DNA of 64,000 nucleotides, taken from NCBI GenBank assembly GCA_033675545.1, contig JAWDGP010006193.1, positions 33,501-97,500 on the forward strand, read 5' to 3'. This DNA is from Elysia crispata. Taxonomy: Eukaryota > Mollusca > Gastropoda > Plakobranchidae. The notes beneath the pieces are model-generated. The model had not been told where the DNA came from, made no database searches, and saw nothing but the letters and a program-made list of their open reading frames with translations. Below are positions 35,967 to 64,000 of this stretch, one piece after another (the first letter of the stretch is position 1; every line of letters starts with the position of its first letter). The translations under genes and the position numbers were made by a program.

Positions 35967-38250
35967 ATTGGTAGAAATGGAAAGAGAAAATGACACGAAG
36001 AGCGTGAGGGAGAACACATTTATGAGAATGTGAAATGGTGTTTGAGTGGAGGAGTTCAAATAGATAGCAAGAGTGTATTACAATACAAATACAGGTGTAC
36101 TCGTCACAAAATATAATCCAGATATTTTTAGAAAATTCAGAATGCAGCATAATGACGGTATGGCCGAACTTGCGCCGTTTCTCCACTGCCTTGATACTTT
36201 GTGACCAATAATTATTAAAATAGAATCGCCCCTTATCTTGATGAACACACGGACAGACATCAGTCAGATAACAAGTAATGTAAACTTGCATATTTAGATG
36301 AAATTAGCTTGCATGTATTAATCCCTCGGATTCGAATTATGGTCGAGAAAATGATTAAGTGAAAACTCGATACAAAAACGTGTGTGATCTTCGATTCTGT
36401 TGAAATGGGCAGGTTTTAGTCGGTATTATCTCTGTAGAAAAGCAAAGGAACGAGAAGAATGACAAAGATGTTTTGTCAGGTCAAACAATCATCTTCCATC
36501 TTGTTCCACTACAAAAATTTGAAAGTAAATGGGCAGATGGGTAGAACCATGCACAATCACTGGACAAGAGATAAATTTATAGATTTGTAAACAGAAAAAT
36601 AAGGAAGGTGTGCAAAATGGAAGAACCGTTCATGAACGAGAATATTGACCACAAGAATGGCTTTTTTTTACGTCACTATTAATATTGTTTTCAATGTGAA
36701 TGAAATTTTCATGGCTATCTGGAATCTAGATCTATGTATGAAGCATACATACATAAGACCTATTATGAGCCTGCAACCATTAGCTACGATTTCTCTTTTC
36801 CTCCTCCCAATGGATTTCTACCTGCTTAAGTGTTTGATCATGAATAGCAACTCTTAACTTAGATCTGGGCCTAATCTAGATGTGAATATTATAAAAATAA
36901 TTAAAAAAAAGTTTCAACTCTGATAATTTGACAGCTTAAAAATTCAAACTCAAAGAGTACCACTGTATTAAGATCAGCATTAATTCTAGATTTCAAGAAC
37001 TGATCAAGATTTAATTTGAGTTGTTATAAATTCTCCTGGTCTGAATACTGCAATCTAAAACAAACTAAAGCACGTGGTGTTAAAAATCTATATCTAAAGC
37101 AAGTAACCTTAACGTATGACCACCAAGGCTCTTTCGATCATCTAGATACAAAGTATTTCATGCTGTTAAACTTTTGATACTGGATGTAGATAATTCCCAA
37201 AATCTGAGGGTTTGCAATTTTGCACTGCTAACTGCACACGGACCTAAGATCCCTTTGAGAGATCTAAGTATTATATCTAAACACCTGCATACAAAATATC
37301 TAGGCCTATGTTGTAGTCTTGTAGGCTAGGACATGACTGGCCGCAGTTATGTTAATAGTCTCAGACTATTATCTATAGAAAAGTTGAATTGACATTGACA
37401 GTCAGGGCATGCCATTTCATTATCGTTGATCTGTAAGCAAGCTATTAATTTTGTATGAATTGTTTTTGTTATCTCTGGTTTGTAAAGTGAGCATGCACAT
37501 GATGGCAAGTTGGGCACCCACGCTCAAGTTTCAAATTAGGTGTGACCGATTTAGCCAGACATTTTGTAAATTGCGTTTTTTTTTTTTTTTCGGTTTTGAC
37601 AAAATTAAAATTTTTGGCAATTCATAGTCAAATCAACACCTTTAACACAATTTGAATCTCAATTTAGAATCTATGCCTTACGCAACTTTTATGCTGCTTT
37701 GATCTCAATTTATAAAAATATAGAGGTTTATAGTTTAGGCGCTCGAATGATCTGCACTTCCCCTACTCTGATTGTGACACATACATATTAATAGAAAAGC
37801 CACTAAGTGCAGATACCTGACATAAGTTTTGATTGGACCTTTCAATATACCTTTGATTTATCCCCTCGAGGGTAGATGGCTGAAAGTCCTATGTTATTCC
37901 ATATTAGTTTTAATGTGATGAGCAAACAATTGAAGGAAGTGAGGTTTGGGCTTGCCAAAGGGCAGCATTGAGAATAACTGAGACGAACTTTCTGTCTCAC
38001 TATATTATCTGATGGAAATAGAAACTTAGAGAAATGGCGGAAAAAATTGTGATTGAGAGTCTGATGGGCTGCTGTGGTTGCAGATATCATATTGGTGATA
38101 TGGATTAAGAAAATTAAAAAGAGCTTATTTCTAAAACTATAATTAAAACAGGATCTCTTTTTCATGCGTCTAAATCATCTGTTTTAATATATAATGGCAT
38201 GTTTTATGAGAAAATGGGTGAAATGACTAATATTCACTTTAGGTTAAACT

Positions 38251-38516
38251 TTAAAAAAAAAAAGCAAAACAAAACAACACAAAAACCCACCAAAAAAAAA
38301 CAACAAAAAAAAAAAAAACAACAAAACCCCCCCCCCCCCCCCCACAAAAAAAACCCAGCAACAACAAACAAACAAAATAAAAAAAAACCCCCCCCCCCCA
38401 AAAAAAAAAAAAAAAAAAAAAAAAAGAACAACAACATAAAAACCCACCCAAAAAAACACACTCACGAGAACATTGCGCTCCCCTCATCATGACCCCCCCC
38501 CTCCCCCCAAAAAAAC

Positions 38517-38547
<31 letters not shown>

Positions 38548-38651
38548 ACAAAAACAAACAAACAAGCAAACAAAAAAAACAACAACAAAAAAAAAAACAA
38601 AAAAAAAAACCCACAACAACAGCAACAACAACAACAAACAACAACAACAGC

Positions 38652-38692
<41 letters not shown>

Positions 38693-38698
38693 ACCTTC
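38251..38698. repeat. 450-bp A/C-only low-complexity tract
   Basis: The plus strand is built almost wholly from A and C: poly-A, poly-C, caaaa repeats and a terminal (CAA)n array at ~38625-38693. Around 38462-38495 there is a short mixed-sequence break. The translations on both strands are artefacts. It ends ~40 bp before a candidate splice acceptor. Confidence 0.9.
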
Positions 38699-38738
38699 TC
38701 AAACGTTTTCATAAGATTTCATTTGCAACAAATTTCAG

Positions 38739-56337
<17,599 letters not shown>

Positions 56338-57445
56338 AGCTGAAATTAAAAAAAAAAAAAAATCTTCATCCAATAGATGTCAACGAGAAATGCCTCTTAA
56401 GAAACTTATTTCGTAATGCCCCAATGCTATTTTAGTTCTCGTGAGATTAATGACTTGCCATTTCATGGCAATGGATCGAACTAAAAAGCAAGAAGACAAC
56501 CTATGCCTTGATTGACAGTATAGTTATAGTATACTGAGATAAGAGATATATTTTTTCTGAGTAAACAATCACAATCCCAGACTGCATAATTTGTAGAATA
56601 ACTGCCTTATTCAGAGCTTTGTACAAAATAAGGTTTTCATGGGGGGGGGGGGGGGGGGAAAAAATAAATGAGTAAGATTTCTGTCATAAAAAAAATATTA
56701 CAAACAGATATAATGACGTAAAGCAAATTATTTTTTTTTTTTACATATTGAGAGGAAATAATATGAACCATAATCTACTTAACGTTTTCTGTTATTTGTT
56801 AAAGAGTCAGGCGGTTGTAGCATCCTCACAAAAACATTAAGACTCATGGTTTGTAGTTGCAAAAAATCCTCAAAACTGAATTTGTGAACATGTGTATGTA
56901 AATTTTACTCTGTATTTAGCTTAACTTGTTGATAGACGTAGACATTAGTAGGCGATTATAGTTTTATTTACTATACTGTGACCTTTTGATACAAATATAA
57001 AATTTACCTCGTTCAAGCAAATAGAAATACAATGGCAGTTTACAAAATCTCTTGCTACTTCATAAATGAATTTGAAGCATCATTATCACCACCAGTTTAT
57101 ATTTTTTCTGGTATTATTTCTTTTACTATGTCGTGACACTTCCGGATTTTTATATTCGTGACTACCTGGAAAATGCACTTTTGTACACACTTTTGATTAT
57201 TCAGAGCGATAATTAAAATTCTATGCTTTACTTTATTCATGTTGATAAGTTTCTGCTTTAAAATAAATGAAATATGAATAAAAATAGCCCCTCTGAGGGC
57301 GATATTTGTAAAAACCTTTTATGTTACAGAAACAGCAAACAATATGTCTTCTATTAACAGACCAACGACAAGAAAGCCATGTAAAGCAACTGCCTATCTA
57401 ATAAATAGGCTGAGAATTATGAAGCTTCGATCGAACATAATAAAA

Positions 57446-57528
57446 TTATTATTATTATTATTATTATTTGAGCACAACAACGGCAACAACAACAACAACA
57501 ACAACAACAACTACTACTACTACTACTG

Positions 57529-57595
<67 letters not shown>

Positions 57596-57699
57596 CACTA
57601 TTACTACTACTGCTGCTGCTGCTGCTGCTACTACTATTACTACTACTGCTGATGATAATGATGATGGTGATGTTGATGTTGATGATGATGATGATGATT

Positions 57700-57768
<69 letters not shown>

Positions 57769-57783
57769 TTGATGATGATAATG
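57446..57783. repeat. Compound trinucleotide array TTA-CAA-CTA-CTG-GAT
   Basis: Five blocks succeed one another: (TTA)n, (CAA)n, (CTA)n, a (CTG)6 block inside CTA, then (GAT)n with minor variants. Confidence 0.96.
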
Positions 57784-58620
57784 ATTGTGATATAATGATG
57801 CCTGACTTTATTTAGTGCCATTACTTTAAAGACTCGGCGCATTGGAAAGTGCTGAAAACATTGAATATAAAATATAAATATAGGAAGTGATCCTGCTAAA
57901 AATGTGAAAGATAAAATTTACAGTTAGAATTATGCGATGACTATACGATATTGTATGCTTACATTAGGCAATATGATTTATAACTCGACATGATATTCAT
58001 TTACACTGGTGTACGGTTTTATTTAGAAATAAGCAAACGATAAGGCAAGAATTTCTTAAAGGGATGTTTTTTTCAAGTTCTTCTGGAAGTGGAATGATGC
58101 AATTGAATCTTTCGATTTTATTTGTTCCTGCAAATTTTTCCACATATCGGGAGCAGAGAAAGAAAAAAAAGCTCTTTCATTAGACGTCTATAAATTTGTT
58201 CTTAAATTTCAATAGAAATACCTTGTAACGGTTTATTGGATAAGTAGTTCTGACAATAGTTAAATTTGCAAAGGAAAACAGTTTTGCTGAGTATTTTGCT
58301 CAACCCTAGATTAAATTCGATAAATTTGTGTTTAGGTGTACGATATTGTCTGACCCAGATTCGAGAAAAATGACATGAGAGTCCAAATCATAGCTGCTGC
58401 TAGCCTGTCCGAAAAACATGATTTGGTATAATGATCGTGACACATGAGAAAACAGCTTCAAATTTATTTGATTAAAATATCTATGGAACTTAAAGTTAAA
58501 CATAACTCATTGTTGACATATCATGTAGAAAACTAAAGAAGCGATATACCTAACCACTGGTACATTGAATATCTGTTCTGTGCATACCGATTTCCCAAAT
58601 ATTAGGGGCGGGTTCAAACA

Positions 58621-58761
58621 GAGAAGAAGACAGATACAGTATTTTAATCAGAATCGCTTTTTATATTGAGAAGAAGACACATACAGTATTTTAATCAGAC
58701 TCCCTTTTCATATTGAGAAGAAGACAGAAACAGTATTTTAATCAGACTCGCTTTTCATGTT
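58621..58761. repeat. Three-copy 47-bp tandem repeat
   Basis: Units at 58621-58667, 58668-58714 and 58715-58761 each start gagaagaagaca and contain acagtattttaatcaga. They differ at a handful of positions. Confidence 0.95.
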
Positions 58762-59221
58762 GCGTTTGCGCATTCCATTTCATGATCTCGTATTGGGAAG
58801 ATATTACTGAATTTCCACGCCGATAGGTTAGTACCGCGCAACGGCCAGCATTGAAAAATTATGGAACACAGCCATTAGTCAACTCCTAACAGACTGTAGT
58901 GTGTAAGTTAGAGTACGTGCTCTTTAGCTTTATCCAAAGGCCTTTTTTTACTTTAAAAATGATAAATGATGTTGATCATCACTTCTGTCTCCCCTGCCCA
59001 TTAATTTGCCGCTTTTTTTTTCACACCAATGAGATAATTTTTTGATAACCTTTCAGCTCTCACCTTTTTTAATTTTACTGACATATTCAGGTGGCTGTGA
59101 TTTTTATTTGCTTCATAAATTACAGATGTGCATTCCCTCGGCAGTAGTAGTGATGATGTTTTGTGAATGTTCTGGTTTTAGTCCTACTCTTTCGCTAAAA
59201 ACCATTTTCCTCGATTTTTAA

Positions 59222-59226
<5 letters not shown>

Positions 59227-59289
<63 letters not shown>

Positions 59290-59316
59290 CACTCTCTCTC
59301 TCTACCTCTCTCTCTT
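59227..59316. repeat. (TC)n microsatellite
   Basis: About 60 bp of perfect TC followed by an interrupted tail. Confidence 0.95.
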
Positions 59317-59446
59317 TTTTTAAACGTTGCTTGCTTTAGATAAATTAAAGTTACTTGATATCAAAATTTGTTACGCTTTTAGAAAATCACAAACATTAAT
59401 CTCGTAAGGTGTTCCAAACAAACGCCATGATTTCTGTGTTTTCATA

Positions 59447-59587
<141 letters not shown>

Positions 59588-60195
59588 CTTTCTCTTTCTG
59601 TCATTTTCTTTCAAGTATATTTTCATTAAATTCGCATCTCTTCGGCATACTTATCATGTTGGAGCTTTATTTATGTATTCATTTCTTCATTATTTTATAA
59701 ATACTTGTTTAGTCAGATTTTGATGAAACATTTTTTAAATATTGTTTTTTTTTCTGTGAATCTTTTCTTAACGTATTTGTATACATATAGTTGTGTGTCA
59801 AATAACATAATAAAAAGTGCTCGGCCAAATAAGGAGCGTGGTATATTTAGAAAAATTGTCCTACCTAGTTATGCGGTCCACGACTTCTTTTTTGTGTGTG
59901 CATACTTCCACAATATTTATTCCATTTTTTGGGGGGTAGATCTTTCTATGTGTAACCTTTTTCATATAATTATATTTTTTTTTCTTCATAGTTTGTATTT
60001 CAAATTTATATATGTGAATATCCTTGTGTGGTTTGTTGTTCTTGTTTTTGTGTCTGACGAAGGCGTAAAGCCGAAATCTCGCGCGTTTTGTTTTGTTTTG
60101 TACATTTTGGAGCTGCACTCTACCCATTTTTGTTTGTTTACGGTGCTTCCAAACTATTCACAAAGGTCCAATGCGACATTTAATTTACTTGACCG

Positions 60196-60350
<155 letters not shown>

Positions 60351-62131
60351 TTTATTTATACATTGAATTATAGAACCTTTTACGAAAGATTTAGAAAAAT
60401 AAACGATATGGTGTCAGTTTTTTTTTCGGAACAGACGCATCTATATTTATCAGTGACGCACCTTCATGTAAACCTCAGCACGAAGTCAAACATCCTAACT
60501 GTAGAGCCAATTATTTGCATACTTAACTGAAAACCGTCTTGTGCCAAACAGTATAATATCAAACTGGAAAGTTTAGGCAAAATATGTTGAAGTTGGATTT
60601 AAAAAATTCACATGAATGTAAAAAAAAATGATGAAACAATCGAAATAGTAAAAAAAATATTAAGAATATAATTATTATCCAACAAACATTTTTTGGAAGA
60701 TTGAATATGAATCAGTCGGGTGTAAGTAATTCCGCAATACATTTCCTATTGAGTGAACCAACCTCCAATTAAATTTTTCTGTCCTATTCTTTATGTCCTG
60801 CCGATTCTGCTTCGCCATGAGGACGGAAAAGTGCCGTAGCTAGACTCTAAGTTAAAGCTAGATCTAAATTCTGCATTTTGTGCCAAAATAGAAATAACCT
60901 TGAAAAGTTGAACTTATCTCTTGTTGATCCTAATCAACATTTCCCAGAATATTGAGATAATAATTTCTTTTGAAAAAAAATCAAATTTTAAATTTGCTGT
61001 GGAATGCGAATGAGGATGTCCTCGTTCGTACTGCAAGTTACTATCCTCGTGGATGCCTAAGTACGACATCTTAATTAAGCCACGTTGTTTTGCTGGATAG
61101 AATGCTCTGTAAAAGTGCTAAAACCGTACAATCGATTATAAGAGGTGTTTAGATTATCACCATTTCATATATTGTTTAAGATGACTACAGTTTTTTTGAA
61201 AATAAAGCATATGATTTTGTAAATTAAAAACTTTCATGGTTGCATTATTACTGGAAAATACTACGAACGAAAATCGGAGTCCCTAAACTATACGAAAATA
61301 AAAGTGTACAAAAATGCAATAGAGCATTATTGGATAATGCCTATGGCGTCACAGGTTTGCACAGAACACTGGAACGTGACTAGACTTTACATCAAACATG
61401 TGTGTTTGGTGCACCAACATTTTGTTTGCATGACCTCAACCAATCAGCACAATAGCGGCATTTAACAGAACGTATATTATACACAGGTTTCTTTGACTTA
61501 TAAAATATTTAAAAAGAGAACGTCTATGCAACGAGACACATAATGTGAAAATATCTTTTCTTTAAGAAAAATGAAATAATTGAAACATGAAAATTTATGA
61601 AGGTCAACCTTGTTTTAAACATTGAACTAAATATGATTGTATGTAGAGTAATCTGTATCTTTAATCTAAAAACCTATTGGGTAAATTTTGACAGTGCACT
61701 TAGAAAATAGCTTTTTAGCGTCTTTTAGCACTTAGTAATTAGCTTTCGTGAAAAGTGTTACAAAAATATACGAAAATACAAATTGTTATACAAAGAATGC
61801 TTGCTTTGCACAAATAACTTTTGATAGTAATGATGAACTCTATACTTGATAAAATATGGTTATTTGACGATCCTCAAAGCATAAATATACTCAACAATTA
61901 TATGCAATGCTTTTGATTTGCTGCTGTAATTACGGAGGATAATGTTGCCAGAATGTAAGTACGCAATGTGTCCATTCAAAAGCAGCGATAAAGATCGAGA
62001 TTGTTTGTGAACAATGTATGAATTGTTCCGCATGACTCCATTTGTTGCACAAACATTTGTTGTAAGCGACAAACCTTGCTGATTTGGTAATAAATAAATC
62101 ATTAATTATAATAAAAATGGGAGAATAGCAG

Positions 62132-62262
<131 letters not shown>

Positions 62263-62779
62263 CCGAGCAAAATTACTGATAATGACAAAAATTAAAAAAA
62301 AAATCAATAAATTTGTTAGTTTGAAATGAATAGATAACAATAGAAAAAATAAACGTTTAATTTAGTTTTTTGTGACATATAATTTTTATTTGCTTTTGTG
62401 TTAATTTAACGCCTTTTAAGAAATTTTATTATTTATTACTCCCCTGTATTTTCCTTGTCATTTTTGTTATTGTAAAATAGAAATCGAAATAAATCTCCGT
62501 CTGTTCATTTTCTTTGCTAAGAGCACGGAGTACTGAGGTTAATCGAACTCCTTAAAAACTCACAGCATTTATGGTTTAATAATTGTTGTTACTAGGTAAA
62601 CTTTGCTGAGATCCGATACATTTGAAAAATACCCGCTGTGGGTGTTCGCCTGCGAGCATGAGATTTTAAAGGCTAGAAATCTGTTGCAACTGATGTAACG
62701 GGAGCTGGCATATTGTCGACGCGGATGTTTCATTGTCACACCCATGTGACACAGGTTTCTAGAGCCATGAGAAGGCTCA

Positions 62780-62786
62780 TATAAAA
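62780..62786 (+). promoter_or_regulatory. Candidate TATA box for the right-edge gene
   Basis: TATAAAA lies in a locally GC-richer stretch (ggctcaTATAAAAcacgggc), ~560 bp upstream of the first coding exon. A 5' UTR intron ending at the tttcatttaag acceptor (63302) would connect them. This is inference only. Confidence 0.35.
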
Positions 62787-63342
62787 CACGGGCAGATTCC
62801 TAAGTAAGCTAATCAGAAGTAAAAAAGAGAGTGTAGTGCGGTCCTCTAATTTCGAAGTCTGGAAACAAAGGATATAAATAAGTAGTACAAAATTCTAGGT
62901 GTGGTTTCCGATGCTTTCTTTGCAAGTATAGAATATTACTTGTGTCAATATAGTGTTAGTACCCAAAGCCTGCTGAAGCTTTAAATTTTCAAGAAGTTTT
63001 CAATGGCAAAAGTGTATATAATTTATTTCACTTTATGTGATTAAAAATAAACTTTGGAACAAATTGCGTGTTATAAAGAAATAATTGTTCATATGAATAA
63101 TTCTCAAGGTTTCTTTCATTGCTTTCTTTTTGGTATCACCAAGATCGTTTTGTTTCAGCGCTTGTTTAAATCTTATTGAAAAAATCACACACCTCTTGAA
63201 AGAAGTTAATAAGGCGAATAAAGCCGTTTGAAAATAAGCTTTGATTATAGGGTAAAATTATTTGGAAGTCATTGATTAATTTACTACATTATTTCATTTA
63301 AGGTTTATGGTATTATTTTCGCCTTTAAAGAGATCAGCAAAC

Positions 63343-63391
63343 ATGAGGACCTTGATGATGAATGCAGCATTCATATTACTTATACATTTCG
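63343..63391 (+). CDS. Right-edge gene: signal-peptide exon
   Basis: 16 codons plus one base, ending at gtgagt. Confidence 0.55.
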
Positions 63392-64000
63392 GTGAGTAAA
63401 AGATTGAAATAAAATATCACGTTTGTTAACATTCTTTATAAAATCTTACTGGCAAACATTTTCCATATATCAAACTTTGTAAGAAGCTTGTGCGAATTTG
63501 TAACAACTACTATAGCATCTATCATAAGGTCTAAATCTAGACATTATCGCCATTAATTTCTTATATTCTGAATGAAGCGCACTATTTAGGGGGTATCATT
63601 TATGCGTTGACGACTTTAGAATGCATCGTAGTTTATGCCAAATTCATCTACTTATGATCGTCGCTTGGTTATCTTAAGTTTTACTATATGGGTCGCAAGT
63701 AAATGAAACATTTGTATGCCAAAACCAAGTTTTATAGACAAATTTAATGAAAGCTCAACGTTGTGTAGTATTAAGGCATACTGCATTCGAAAATCTAGAC
63801 CCAAACAGCAGCACTCGACATGATAGAAAGAGATACGACAACTTGGCTCCTGCGCCATTTCCTCTTTGCCAGAGAAGTTGTAGAAATCTTTTATCAAAAC
63901 CACGCTTTAAATTAATGAATTAATTGATCATATGTTTTTTGCAGGGCACTTCAATGAACTCAATGATAGAAACATGTTCAACCTTAATACATACATACAC
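63343..64000 (+). CDS. Start of a probable secreted or membrane protein, partial at right edge
   Basis: The first coding exon, 63343-63391, reads MRTLMMNAAFILLIHF, a short n-region and hydrophobic core typical of a signal peptide, then a gtgagt donor (phase 1). A second exon starts at 63945 after tttttgcag, continues the frame as GHFNELNDRNMFNLNTYIH and is open to the window end. An in-frame upstream ATG at 63307 would add 12 residues; the downstream one gives the better signal peptide. The family cannot be identified from 35 residues. Confidence 0.55.
63945..64000 (+). CDS. Right-edge gene: second exon, truncated by the window
   Basis: Begins after gtttttttgcag and is open to base 64000 in the phase left by the first exon. 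Confidence 0.5.

Larger units (their letters stand above)
30786..38738. other. Region between PIGU and the next gene
   Basis: About 8 kb with no supported gene. It holds the presumed PIGU 3' UTR, a minus-strand ORF relic (32910-34080), two weak SINE-like heads (about 34085 and 35205), a (GA)44 tract and a long A/C-only tract. Upstream exons of the large gene that follows may be hidden here but were not recognised. Confidence 0.55.

Noticed and set aside
35752-36291. 179-codon minus-strand frame with a poly-Ser/Leu run
   Set aside because: The core is the (GA)44 tract; the flanks have no similarity or splice support.
57344-57842. Open frames of poly-Tyr, poly-Thr/Asp and poly-Ile/Ser
   Set aside because: Microsatellite translation across the compound trinucleotide array.

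Overview
The window is nuclear DNA from an animal, most likely a mollusc and possibly a gastropod. It is AT-rich, with short coding exons bounded by clear GT/AG splice signals, long introns, dense microsatellites and decayed DIRS, RTE and R2-type retroelements. The clade assignment is inference from element content and overall style. No prokaryotic gene, rRNA, functional tRNA or CRISPR array was seen.

Layout. (1) 1-7052, minus strand: the first three coding exons of nuclear transport factor 2 (NUTF2/NTF2). Its C-terminal exon or exons lie beyond the left edge. The introns hold two related ~0.8-kb inverted-repeat elements and a 279-bp MITE. (2) 7053-9194: the divergent interval between NTF2 and PIGU, with a (GA)n tract and a CpG-containing, TATA-less stretch just before PIGU. 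(3) 9195-30785, plus strand: PIGU, the U subunit of the GPI transamidase, rebuilt as 12 exons coding for about 439 residues with continuous phase. Its introns carry an R2-type LINE 3' end, a tRNA-like SINE, a Tigger/pogo-like remnant, an RTE LINE split by a DIRS element, two more RTE relics, and a palindrome with an (AT)37 centre. (4) 30786-38738: no supported gene; an unidentified minus-strand ORF relic, two weak SINE-like heads, a (GA)44 tract and a 450-bp A/C-only tract. (5) about 38739-56337, plus strand: an unrecognised gene ending in one 6.4-kb exon open for 2,125 codons. The product would be about 2,500 residues, basic, low in hydrophobic segments and probably disordered. It is the best candidate for something undescribed. 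(6) 56338-63342: no gene seen; large trinucleotide arrays, (TC)n/(TATC)n tracts and a three-copy 47-bp tandem repeat. (7) 63343-64000: the first two exons of a probable secreted or membrane protein that runs off the right edge.

NTF2 returns RanGDP to the nucleus, and PIGU helps attach GPI anchors in the ER. They share a head-to-head arrangement but no pathway, so only promoter sharing could link them. All exon models come from reading by eye and from remembered family sequences; no alignment or expression data were available.
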